A stretch of DNA of 51,418 nt from JBFWML01 sp050251635 (GTDB taxonomy: Bacteria > Campylobacterota > Campylobacteria > Campylobacterales > SZUA-545): NCBI GenBank assembly GCA_050251635.1, contig JBFWML010000011.1, positions 1 through 51,418 of the forward strand. The letters are read 5' to 3'. Position 1 is the first letter of the stretch. Every line of letters begins with the position of its first letter. Positions 15,858 through 23,553 of this stretch are shown in pieces. Position numbers and translations under genes: made by a program. A model generated the notes under the pieces. It was not told the DNA's origin and made no database searches. It saw only the letters and a list, made by a program, of their open reading frames with translations.

Positions 15858-18226
15858 AATGCGATCACTGCGGACTCGAATACGAGCCCGAACACTTTAT
15901 TCACGAAGAGGCCGGCGGCAAAGCGTTGCACTTTTGCTGCAAAGGGTGTCAGGGGGTTTACCACCTGCTGAACGAAAGCCATCTGGAAAACTTCTACACG
16001 CTCAAGGGCAGCCAAACCCTCTCGCCGCCGCCGAACAAGCTTTCCGATACCGCCCATTTCGATACCGAAGCGTTCAAAACCCGCTATGTGCGCCAAAAAG
16101 ACGGCCTGTGCGAAGTCAGCCTCGTGCTCGAAGGGATTCACTGCGCGGCCTGCGTCTGGCTGAACGAAAAGGTGCTCGATCGCCAGCCGGGCGTGATCGA
16201 AGCGCATATCAACTTCACCACCCACAAAGCCAGAATTCTCTTCGACCCGGAAGTTGTTGCGCTCAGCCGGATTATCGAAACGATCCGCGCCATCGGCTAC
16301 GACGCGGCTCCTTACGATCCGGCGCTGGCCGAGGAGCGGGCGGATAAGGAGCGCAAGGAGTACTACACGCGGCTGATTATCGCCGTCTTTGCCACGATGA
16401 ACGTTATGTGGCTGGCGATCGCGCGGTATCTGGGCTACTTTACCGGCATGGACCCGCAGCTTAAGGAAATTATCCATTTTGCGGAGTTTTTGCTGGCGAC
16501 GCCGACGCTTTTTTATAGCGGCTGGGTCTTTTTTAGGGGGGCCTATTACGGCCTGAAAAACGGCTTTGTGACGATGGATCTGCTGGTGGCCACGGGCGCG
16601 ACGCTCACTTGGCTCTATTCGATCTACGCTGTTTTGATCATGCATCATGAGGCCTATTTCGATTCGGTGACGATGATTATCACCTTCGTGCTGATCGGCA
16701 AGTTTTTGGAGGTGCGGGCCAAGAAAACCGCCGTCGATACGCTCGATAGCCTGATCGCCTCCGCCCCGGCGGAGGTGACGCGCCTTAAAAACGGCGAACG
16801 CGAACGGGTGACCCCCGAGGCGATTTGCGCGGGCGACCTGATTGAGATCGTCCCCGGCGAACGGATCGTCTTTGACGGCACGGTGCAAAGCGGCGAAGCG
16901 GCGCTGGATACCGCCAGCCTCACGGGCGAAAGCGTGCCGCGCACCGTCCGCGCGGGCGATCGCATACTCGGCGGCGTGCTCAATACCGACGGCGTTTTGA
17001 CGATTGCCGTCGAAAGGGATTACGCAGCCTCGACCTTTAAAAGCATTATCACGCTGCTTGAGGAGTCGCTCAGCAACCGCCCGGCCATCGAGAATACCGC
17101 CAACAAACTCTCGCGCTACTTCTCTTCGACCATTCTCGCCATCGCGGCGCTGACCTTTCTGGGCTGGTTTTTCTGGCTGGAGGCCGGATTTGACCGCACA
17201 TTGATGGTGGCCGTCAGCGTCATCGTGATCGCCTGCCCCTGCGCGCTGGCCTTGGCCACGCCGATCGCCACCGTGGTGGGCACGGGCGCGGCGGCGAAGC
17301 GGTTTATTCTCTTTAAAGCCACACGGCACTTAGAAACGATGGCCAAGGCCAAATGGCTGCTGCTGGATAAAACCGGCACCCTCACCCACGGCAAACCGCA
17401 GGTGATTGGCTACGAAACCTACGGCGGCTACGACCCCGCGCGGCTTTTGGGGCTGATCGAAGCCAGCGATCACCCTGTGGCCGTCGGCGTGGCGGGCTTT
17501 TTACAGGCGCAGGGCATCCGCGCCCAAGCCGCCCTCAACGTCCGCGCCGTTGCGGGCCGGGGCCTGAGCGCCGAAGGACTGCTCGGCGGCAACGCGGCCC
17601 TGATGCGCGACCACGGCATCGAAACGGGCGATGAACGCGGCACCCACTTTTTCTTCGCACAAAACGGCGTGTTAACGGCCCGGTTCGATCTGGCCGACAC
17701 CCTCAAACCCGAAGCCAAAACCGCCGTGGAAAAGCTGCGCAAAATGGGGCTGCAAATCGCCCTGCTCACCGGCGATCACGAAGCCGCCGCCCAAACGGTG
17801 GCCGCCGAACTGGGGATCGAACACGTCCACGCCGGGCTTTTGCCGCAGGATAAAGCCGCGCTGGTAGAGCGCTACCGCACCGAAGGCATTACCGTGATGG
17901 CGGGCGACGGCCTCAATGACACCGTGGCGCTGGCCAAAGCCGATATCGCCATCGCCCTGCACAGCGGCGCGGATGTGGCCATCAACGTCAGCGACGTGGT
18001 GCTGCTGCGCGACAACATATCCGATCTGGCCGCCGCCTTTGAACTCAGCCGCCGCACCTACCGCACCGTCAAGGAAAACATCGGCCTGTCCTTCGCCTAC
18101 AACGCGCTAACCATCCCGCTGGCGGTCGCAGGCTACGTCATCCCCCTGATCGCCGCGCTCTCCATGTCGCTTAGCTCGCTGATTGTGGTGGGCAACTCGT
18201 TTAGGATCCGGCGGGTTAAGAATTAA
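15854..18226 (+). CDS. ccoI: Copper-translocating P1B-type ATPase for cbb3 oxidase maturation
   Basis: This is a 790-residue P-type ATPase. The N-terminus has a Cys-rich metal-binding region (CDHCG, HFCCKGCQGVYHLL) of the kind seen in FixI/CcoI, then an HMA domain with GIHCAACVW. The membrane CPC motif is at Cys461-Pro-Cys463, the phosphorylation site is Asp505 in DKTGTLT, TGES lies in the actuator domain, and GDGLNDTVAL is the hinge motif. It exports copper that is then delivered to the CuB site of CcoN. The start at 15854 overlaps addA (ATGA). ccoS, its usual partner, is displaced to 19622 by an AT-rich insertion. Confidence 0.92.
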   Translation: MKCDHCGLEYEPEHFIHEEAGGKALHFCCKGCQGVYHLLNESHLENFYTLKGSQTLSPPPNKLSDTAHFDTEAFKTRYVRQKDGLCEVSLVLEGIHCAACVWLNEKVLDRQPGVIEAHINFTTHKARILFDPEVVALSRIIETIRAIGYDAAPYDPALAEERADKERKEYYTRLIIAVFATMNVMWLAIARYLGYFTGMDPQLKEIIHFAEFLLATPTLFYSGWVFFRGAYYGLKNGFVTMDLLVATGATLTWLYSIYAVLIMHHEAYFDSVTMIITFVLIGKFLEVRAKKTAVDTLDSLIASAPAEVTRLKNGERERVTPEAICAGDLIEIVPGERIVFDGTVQSGEAALDTASLTGESVPRTVRAGDRILGGVLNTDGVLTIAVERDYAASTFKSIITLLEESLSNRPAIENTANKLSRYFSSTILAIAALTFLGWFFWLEAGFDRTLMVAVSVIVIACPCALALATPIATVVGTGAAAKRFILFKATRHLETMAKAKWLLLDKTGTLTHGKPQVIGYETYGGYDPARLLGLIEASDHPVAVGVAGFLQAQGIRAQAALNVRAVAGRGLSAEGLLGGNAALMRDHGIETGDERGTHFFFAQNGVLTARFDLADTLKPEAKTAVEKLRKMGLQIALLTGDHEAAAQTVAAELGIEHVHAGLLPQDKAALVERYRTEGITVMAGDGLNDTVALAKADIAIALHSGADVAINVSDVVLLRDNISDLAAAFELSRRTYRTVKENIGLSFAYNALTIPLAVAGYVIPLIAALSMSLSSLIVVGNSFRIRRVKN

Positions 18227-18230
18227 CATT

Positions 18231-18944
18231 ATGCAAATGCGCCTCACAAAAAACATACCGCTATTTTTTATTGTGCTCACAGTCTTTGTTGCATACACAC
18301 TTATACTTCTTGTCTCAGGTATGCCCAACAGAAATGGCGTTCCTTTGTCTTTTATTTCAATTTATTATCTAGCAATCGTCCTTATTACTACCCTTCCAAT
18401 TGCTTTTTACTATTCAAGAAAGAATCAGTTTCTGCTAAAGGCTTTTTCGGTTTTCTTGGTCGTTGATTTACTCTATCTTGTGTCACCCATTGAAGTTTAC
18501 AGCCGGGGTGTAAATCTGTTTTTGTTTTTTCTGGCCTATCTGGCCTATCTTGGGTTCTCCCAGTACCTCATTGGCCTTTTTCTTACAAAATGGATAAAAA
18601 TATTGATTGCAGTCATTTTTTACTCACCGGTCATTCTTGTAACACTCTTTTTATCGTTTAATCTTTTATTTCCGATAGCGGCTATCATGTTATCCGACAG
18701 GGTAATGGTTGACGAACGGATTAAACTCGACAACACTTACTTCATTGAAAAAATAGCTTGGGGCTGGGCAGCAAATAGTGGCGATGAAGCTAGATTATAT
18801 AAAGTCCTTATTCCTAGCATTTTAAAACATAAAGTTGAAGTATGGAAAGGAGAATACATTAAAATTGATGCAGACCGATGGGCGGACGAAAAGTGCTTAA
18901 TTATTTACCTTGATAGCAATTCGATCAAGTTTAAGATCGACTAA
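18231..18944 (+). CDS. AT-rich hypothetical polytopic membrane protein
   Basis: This is a 237-residue protein with about six hydrophobic segments in the first 160 residues and a soluble C-terminal region of about 70 residues (DERIKLDNTYFIEK...EKCLIIYLDSNSIKFKID). I recognise no family. The gene is clearly AT-rich with A/T-ending codons, unlike the GC-rich genes on both sides. It begins 4 bases after the ccoI stop without a good Shine-Dalgarno sequence, with ATG 18237 as an alternative start, and is followed by REP-like repeats. It looks like a recent acquisition between ccoI and ccoS. Confidence 0.6.
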   Translation: MQMRLTKNIPLFFIVLTVFVAYTLILLVSGMPNRNGVPLSFISIYYLAIVLITTLPIAFYYSRKNQFLLKAFSVFLVVDLLYLVSPIEVYSRGVNLFLFFLAYLAYLGFSQYLIGLFLTKWIKILIAVIFYSPVILVTLFLSFNLLFPIAAIMLSDRVMVDERIKLDNTYFIEKIAWGWAANSGDEARLYKVLIPSILKHKVEVWKGEYIKIDADRWADEKCLIIYLDSNSIKFKID

Positions 18945-18952
18945 GCTGCTAA

Positions 18953-19050
18953 AGCAAATGGGGCAAAGGCAAAGCAAATGGGGACAGTTTCCAGCAAATG
19001 GGCAAATGGGGACAGGGCAAATGGGGCAAATGGGGACAGGCTACTTTTTA
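18953..19050. repeat. Cluster of REP-like 'gcaaatggggacagg' repeats
   Basis: The unit gcaaatgggg, often extended to gcaaatggggacagg, occurs at about 18954, 18974, 19003, 19018 and 19026, with degenerate forms between (gcaaaggcaaa, gcaaatgg). The last copy is followed by ctacttttta. In my experience 'tggggacagg...' sequences are typical of repeats mobilised by REP-associated tyrosine transposases (RAYT/TnpA-REP), but no transposase gene is present here. The gap 18945-19143 holds nothing else except a possible promoter. Confidence 0.6.
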
Positions 19051-19100
19051 TTATTGCCTATAGCTTCTTTTTTGATTTATGCCGCCACACGGTACCATAA

Positions 19101-19109
19101 TGCTACACT
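19101..19109 (+). promoter_or_regulatory. Possible extended -10 element before the gene at 19144
   Basis: TGC followed by TACACT (19104-19109) has the form of an extended -10 box 35 bases before the ATG. It lies between the repeat cluster and the first gene of the ccoS unit, where a new promoter would be needed if the insertion broke an older operon. No -35 is evident. Confidence 0.3.
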
Positions 19110-19143
19110 CTGAACACGAATTGTTTTAGAAAGAACCTCCATT

Positions 19144-19629
19144 ATGACCGATTTTCACAAACTTACCCCCGCCGATCAGGCCCGTTTTTCGCAGGTGTTA
19201 AACGATGCCGCAACCGCCATCGGCGGCAAGTCCTTTTTTCTCAGTCTGGTCGAAACCGTGCGCGGGGCCAAACCCGCCGTGATTATCAATCCCAAATGCA
19301 CCTTCGAGTTCCCCCACGGACGGGTCAAATGGAACAAGGTGATCTTTCAGGACAAGATCGAACTGCTTGCCAAACGGGCCAAAGAGGAGTCGTTGCTGCC
19401 CCCCGAATCGGACAAAAAATACAAAACCGTTTTCAATATGGTGCGCACCCTTGGCCCCGTGCGTTTTGAGGTGACGGGTAAAATCCGGGGCGAGTATCCG
19501 GGTTTCGGTTTTGACGTGCTGAGCGAATCGGGCCGGATCGATCCGCTTTTTGAGGCGATTTTTCTAAGTCCCGTCGCCTTTAGCCGCGAAGCGTTCCGCT
19601 TTACCCCGCCGGAGGCCGAGCATGTTTGA
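19144..19629 (+). CDS. Hypothetical protein coupled to ccoS
   Basis: This is a 161-residue soluble protein without a signal peptide or membrane helix. It is Lys/Phe-rich with segments such as KSFFLSLVETV, FEFPHGRVKWNKV and GPVRFEVTGKI, suggesting a compact alpha/beta fold. I recognise no family. Its codon use is like the host genes, not like the AT-rich gene upstream. The stop lies 8 bases inside ccoS (19622-19629), so it is translated with an oxidase maturation factor. A link with cbb3 assembly is an inference from this coupling only. Confidence 0.7.
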   Translation: MTDFHKLTPADQARFSQVLNDAATAIGGKSFFLSLVETVRGAKPAVIINPKCTFEFPHGRVKWNKVIFQDKIELLAKRAKEESLLPPESDKKYKTVFNMVRTLGPVRFEVTGKIRGEYPGFGFDVLSESGRIDPLFEAIFLSPVAFSREAFRFTPPEAEHV

Positions 19630-19855
19630 AGATTCCACCACGCTCACCATGACCCTGACGCTGCTCATCTCCATTACGCTGGGGTTGATCGGTCTGGTGG
19701 CCTTTATGTGGGGGCTGCGCACCGGCCAGTTTGACGACGAGCAGCGCTTCACCCACGGCGCGCTCTTTGACGGCGAGGACGAACTCAACGCCGCGCGCGA
19801 CCGGGAGGCCAAACAAAAGGCCGCCCGCAAACCCAAAGAGAATCCCCCCGCATGA
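19622..19855 (+). CDS. ccoS: cbb3-type oxidase assembly protein CcoS
   Basis: This is a 77-residue protein with one membrane helix (about residues 9-31) followed by the typical CcoS pattern WGLRTGQFDDEQR and LFDGEDELN. CcoS is needed for cofactor insertion into cbb3 oxidase. It overlaps the unknown gene upstream by 8 bases and the acyl-CoA synthetase downstream by 4 bases (ATGA). In most genomes ccoS directly follows ccoI; here about 1.4 kb separates them. Confidence 0.9.
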   Translation: MFEDSTTLTMTLTLLISITLGLIGLVAFMWGLRTGQFDDEQRFTHGALFDGEDELNAARDREAKQKAARKPKENPPA

Positions 19856-21621
19856 CCCCCATCGCACCCGCCGAAGCACGCACGCTTTACGGCCTCTTTT
19901 GCCGCCGGACCGAACAAACACCCGATCGCGTCGCCTACCGCTACCATGACGACAACAGCAAGGAGTGGCGCGCGCTTACCTGGGCGCAAACAGCCGATCG
20001 GGTTGCGGCTTTTCAGGGGGCGCTTAAAAACGAAGGATTAAATCCGGGCGATCGCGTCGGTATCGCACTGCGCAACGGCCCCGATTGGGTAGTTTGCGAA
20101 CAGGCCGCGCTGGGGCTTGGGCTGGTCGTGGTTCCGCTCTATGTGGACGATCGGGCCGAAAGCATGGCCTATGTACTCGATCACGCCGCCGTCAAGCTGC
20201 TGTTTATGATCGATCAAGCCCACTACGATCGCCTGCGTCCCGCGCTCAACGATTTTGGCACGTTGCAAAAAATCGTGCTGCTGCGGGGCGAACACGCGGA
20301 CGCCATCAGCACGTCCCTAAAACGCTGGCTTCCCGAAACAACGCCCCCGCTGGCCCCGGTGACGGGCCAAAGCGGCGATCTGGCCACGCTGGTCTATACC
20401 TCAGGAACCCTAGGGCGGCCCAAGGGGGTTTGCCTCAGTCACGCCAATATTCTCCACAACGCCCATGCGCCGCTGAGTCTCTTTAGCTTCACGCCCGATG
20501 ACTGCTTTCTCTCTTTTTTGCCCCTGTCGCATATGCTTGAGCGCACCGCAGGCCACTATCTGCCCATGACGGTCGGCTGCACCGTGGCCTACGCACGCTC
20601 CGTTCAACTGCTGGCCGACGACCTTAAAACCGTGCAGCCGACGGTTTTAATTGCCGTGCCCCGCATCTTCGAAAAGGTCTATGCGCGCCTTAAGGAGCGG
20701 ATCGAAACCGGACCCGCGCTCAAGCGGATGCTCTTTAATCAAACCCTTCAAACCGGATGGCGGCGTTTTGAGGCGGAGCAAAACAACACCCGGCCCGCAG
20801 CCGCCGATCGGCTGGCTTGGCCGCTGCTTGATAAGCTGGTGGCCGCCAAGATCCGCCAAGCGCTGGGCGGACGGCTCCGGCTGGCCGTTAGCGGCGGCGC
20901 GGCGCTGGGCTATGAGGTGGGTAGGCTCTTTTTGGCTCTGGAGGTTACGCTGCTTCAAGGATATGGCCTAACCGAAGCCAGCCCCGTCATCAGCGTCAAT
21001 CTGCCCCAAAACAACGATCCTAAAAGCGTGGGCGTTTTACTGCCGGGGATCGAAGCCAAGCTGGGCGATCGCGACGAACTGCTGGTTAAAAGCCCGTGCG
21101 TGATGATGGGCTACCACCGCAACGAAGCCGCCACGCGCGAAGCCATCGACGCCGACGGATGGCTTCATACCGGCGATCAGGCGCGGCTTAATGGGGGGCG
21201 CATCTATCTGACGGGGCGCATAAAAGAGATTTTGGTGCTCAGCAACGGCGAAAAGGTGCCGCCCGCAGATATTGAAAACAGCCTCAAACTCGATCCGCTC
21301 ATGGAAGAGGTGGTGGTTTTTGGCGAAGGGCGGCCCTTTATCGGCGCGGTCATCCGGCTTAACCGCGAACTTTTCGAGGCCGCCGCGCGCAAACTGGGTC
21401 TAGCGGCCGACCCAAGCGATAAACTCTTCAACCGCTGGCTGGTGCGCCACTGCAACGATCGGCTCCACGGTTTTCCCGCCTACGCCAAACTGCGCCGCAC
21501 GGTGGCCGTCACCGATGAATGGTCTATCGAAAACGGACTGCTTACCCCGACCTTGAAAGTCAAACGGAACGAAGTTTTAAAGCGGTACGAAGAAAAAATT
21601 AAAGAGGTTTACGAAGCATAG
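19852..21621 (+). CDS. Long-chain fatty acid-CoA ligase (AMP-binding enzyme)
   Basis: This is a 589-residue ANL-superfamily enzyme that would activate fatty acids through an acyl-adenylate to acyl-CoA. The adenylate motif starts at Tyr182: YTSGTLGRPKG, with Leu where Thr is usual (YTSGTTG). GYGLTEASPVIS, DGWLHTGDQA and the TGRIKEILVLSNGEK hinge are all present, placing it with bacterial FadD15-type long-chain synthetases. It is coupled to ccoS by a 4-base overlap, although there is no evident functional link. A GC-rich hairpin follows the stop. Confidence 0.85.
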   Translation: MTPIAPAEARTLYGLFCRRTEQTPDRVAYRYHDDNSKEWRALTWAQTADRVAAFQGALKNEGLNPGDRVGIALRNGPDWVVCEQAALGLGLVVVPLYVDDRAESMAYVLDHAAVKLLFMIDQAHYDRLRPALNDFGTLQKIVLLRGEHADAISTSLKRWLPETTPPLAPVTGQSGDLATLVYTSGTLGRPKGVCLSHANILHNAHAPLSLFSFTPDDCFLSFLPLSHMLERTAGHYLPMTVGCTVAYARSVQLLADDLKTVQPTVLIAVPRIFEKVYARLKERIETGPALKRMLFNQTLQTGWRRFEAEQNNTRPAAADRLAWPLLDKLVAAKIRQALGGRLRLAVSGGAALGYEVGRLFLALEVTLLQGYGLTEASPVISVNLPQNNDPKSVGVLLPGIEAKLGDRDELLVKSPCVMMGYHRNEAATREAIDADGWLHTGDQARLNGGRIYLTGRIKEILVLSNGEKVPPADIENSLKLDPLMEEVVVFGEGRPFIGAVIRLNRELFEAAARKLGLAADPSDKLFNRWLVRHCNDRLHGFPAYAKLRRTVAVTDEWSIENGLLTPTLKVKRNEVLKRYEEKIKEVYEA

Positions 21622-21627
21622 AAGGAG

Positions 21628-21645
21628 GCCGTCCCGAAGGACGGC
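21628..21645. terminator. Hairpin between the convergent acyl-CoA synthetase and cytochrome c genes
   Basis: GCCGTCC, loop CGAA, GGACGGC is a perfect 7-base stem (21628-21634 with 21639-21645) with a stable tetraloop. It lies 6 bases after one stop codon and 8 bases from the other. No strong T run follows on either strand, so termination would be weak or bidirectional. Confidence 0.55.
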
Positions 21646-21653
21646 GAAGAAAC

Positions 21654-21950
21654 TTAGAGGCCCTTGATGTGAGCGGCAACGGCTTCGATGTCCGCATCGC
21701 TGTAGGCGCCAACTTGGCCCTTCATCAATGCGCCCATGCCGTAGGCATTGAGGGTGCCGGCTTTGTAGCCCTTCAAAGAGGTTACGATAGCCTCTTTGGT
21801 CATGGTGGAGGGAGCATGACCCTTGCCCAGACCGGGTTTTTCGGCTTTAGCGCCGTGACAGGCGATGCACTTCTGATACAAAGCAGCGCCGTCAGCGGCG
21901 AAAGCAACGGATGCGCCTGCGATGAGGAACGCGGCAAGAACCTTCTTCAT
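21654..21950 (-). CDS. Small periplasmic cytochrome c (class I, c553-like)
   Basis: This is a 98-residue protein with a cleavable signal peptide (cleavage probably after Ala18 in SVAFA-ADG), haem motif CIACH (28-32) and a Met ligand in the YGMGALMKG region. The size and sequence are typical of small soluble cytochromes that carry electrons from the bc1 complex to cbb3 oxidase in Campylobacterota, consistent with the oxidase gene set upstream. The gene is monocistronic on the minus strand, divergent from the heptose operon, with AAAGG as ribosome site. Confidence 0.92.
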   Translation of the reverse strand: MKKVLAAFLIAGASVAFAADGAALYQKCIACHGAKAEKPGLGKGHAPSTMTKEAIVTSLKGYKAGTLNAYGMGALMKGQVGAYSDADIEAVAAHIKGL

Positions 21951-21990
21951 GTTGAAACCTTTGGGTAATGAAATGAAAAATTCAGTTTAA

Positions 21991-21997
21991 CCCCCCC
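21991..21997. repeat. C7/G7 homopolymer between divergent promoters
   Basis: Seven consecutive C residues lie 41 bases upstream of the cytochrome c start and about 50 bases upstream of gmhB. Poly-G/C tracts are a source of phase variation in Campylobacterota, although seven is short. No other function is visible. Confidence 0.4.
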
Positions 21998-22047
21998 ATT
22001 CTTTAAGGATGCTGAGTTCAGCGCACTAGCATTAAAATTCGGCAAAA

Positions 22048-22575
22048 ATGGGAAATTGCGTGACAAAAGCACTTTTTCTGGACCGCGACGGGGTCATCAA
22101 CGTCGATCACGGCTATGTCTATAAAAGCGACAATTTCGAGTTTACCCCCGGCCTTTTTGAACTTTTAAAAAGCGCACAGAAGGCGGGGTATAAGCTGATT
22201 GTCATCACCAATCAATCGGGTATCGGGCGGGGTTACTACACCCGCAGCGATTTTGAAAAGCTCACCCGCTGGATGCTGGTGCGGCTGCTCGAACAGGACA
22301 TTACGATCGCCGGAGTTTACTACTGCCCGCACGATCCGTCCGCCCCCTGCGACTGCCGCAAACCCGCACCGGGGATGTTTTTGCAGGCGATCAAAGACCA
22401 CAAAATCAACCCCGCCAAATCGTGGATGATCGGCGATAAAGAGAGCGACATCGACGCGGCGTTGGCGGCGGGGGTGAAAAACACCGTGCTGATCGCCCAC
22501 GGCAAGGATGCTCCGGCCACAAAAGCTTCCTATACCCGTAATGACCTTTTGGCTACAATCGCGCTAATAAATTAA
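22048..22575 (+). CDS. gmhB: D-glycero-beta-D-manno-heptose-1,7-bisphosphate 7-phosphatase
   Basis: This is a HAD-family phosphatase of 175 residues. The nucleophile motif is DRDGVIN (Asp12/Asp14 with the ATG start), ITNQSGIGRG is motif II, and CPHD...CDCRKP is the GmhB zinc-binding loop; GDKESDI is the Mg site. It removes the 7-phosphate in ADP-heptose synthesis for lipopolysaccharide core. The start is either ATG 22048 or GTG 22060 (171 residues); the latter places the DRDGVIN motif at the usual distance from the N-terminus. A TAAAAT box at 22033-22038 is close upstream. hldD follows after 9 bases. Confidence 0.93.
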   Translation: MGNCVTKALFLDRDGVINVDHGYVYKSDNFEFTPGLFELLKSAQKAGYKLIVITNQSGIGRGYYTRSDFEKLTRWMLVRLLEQDITIAGVYYCPHDPSAPCDCRKPAPGMFLQAIKDHKINPAKSWMIGDKESDIDAALAAGVKNTVLIAHGKDAPATKASYTRNDLLATIALIN

Positions 22576-22584
22576 GGATTCGCC

Positions 22585-23553
22585 ATGATTTACACCGATG
22601 TCGATCTCAACAACAAAACCGTTCTGATTACCGGCGGGGCGGGTTTTGTGGGCTCCAATATCGCCTTTCATCTTCAGGAAAACTACCCCGAATGCCGCGT
22701 CGTCGTTTTTGACGCCTTTGTCATGGGTCACTTCAAAAACCTGCGCGGTTTTCGCGGCGAGGTGATCGCCGGCAGCATCAACAACAAGGCCGATCTCGAA
22801 CGGCTAAACGACTACAAATTCGACGTTATCTTCCACCAAGCGGCCATCTCCGACACCACCGTCATGGATCAAAAACTGGTCGTCGAGGTCAACACCAACG
22901 CCTTCAAAGACATTCTCGATATCGCCGTTAAACACGGCGCGGCGGTTGTGTACGCCTCCAGCGCCGGGACGTATGGCAACTCCCCGGCGCCCAACCGCGT
23001 GGGCGAAGGCGAATGGCCCGAAAACGTTTACGGTTTTTCCAAACTGATGATGGATCAGATCGCCTACCGCTATATGCAGCAGGAAAAAATCTCCATCGTG
23101 GGGCTGCGTTATTTCAACGTGTACGGCCCGCGCGAGGTTTACAAGGGCAAAACCGCGTCGATGATGCTGCAACTGGGTTTGCAGATGCTTTCGGGCAAAA
23201 AACCCAAACTCTTTAAATGGGGCGAACAAAAACGCGACTTTGTGTACATTGAAGATGTCGTACAGGCCAACATGCGCGCCATCAAGCCCAACCAGAGCGG
23301 CGTGTATAACGTGGGCAGCGGCCAAGCGCGGCAGTTTAACGAGGTGTACGGCAACCTTACCCGCGTGCTGGGTATCGAGGTTGAAGTGGAGTTTGTGGAT
23401 AACCCCTGGGCCTTTTACCAGATGCACACCGAAGCATCGCTGGCTTGGACGCAACACGGGTTGAACTACGAACCCAACTTTACGCTGGAAGCGGGCATCG
23501 AAGCCTACGCCCCCGAAATCCGCCGCATCTGGGAGCAGGAAATCAAACAATGA
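22585..23553 (+). CDS. hldD: ADP-L-glycero-D-manno-heptose 6-epimerase
   Basis: This is a 322-residue short-chain dehydrogenase/reductase-type epimerase. The NADP-binding motif GGAGFVG is at residues 17-23, the catalytic YxxxK is at Tyr149-Lys153 (YGFSK), and the segment YFNVYGPRE is typical of HldD. It converts ADP-D-glycero-D-manno-heptose to the L-glycero form used by heptosyltransferases. A TACAAT box at 22554-22559 inside gmhB could be an internal promoter. The stop overlaps hldE (ATGA). Confidence 0.94.
   Translation: MIYTDVDLNNKTVLITGGAGFVGSNIAFHLQENYPECRVVVFDAFVMGHFKNLRGFRGEVIAGSINNKADLERLNDYKFDVIFHQAAISDTTVMDQKLVVEVNTNAFKDILDIAVKHGAAVVYASSAGTYGNSPAPNRVGEGEWPENVYGFSKLMMDQIAYRYMQQEKISIVGLRYFNVYGPREVYKGKTASMMLQLGLQMLSGKKPKLFKWGEQKRDFVYIEDVVQANMRAIKPNQSGVYNVGSGQARQFNEVYGNLTRVLGIEVEVEFVDNPWAFYQMHTEASLAWTQHGLNYEPNFTLEAGIEAYAPEIRRIWEQEIKQ

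Noticed and set aside
18910..19113. Plus-strand frame through the gcaaatgggg repeats
   Set aside because: It arises because the repeats lack stops in one frame; Gly/Gln/Met repetition and no ribosome site.
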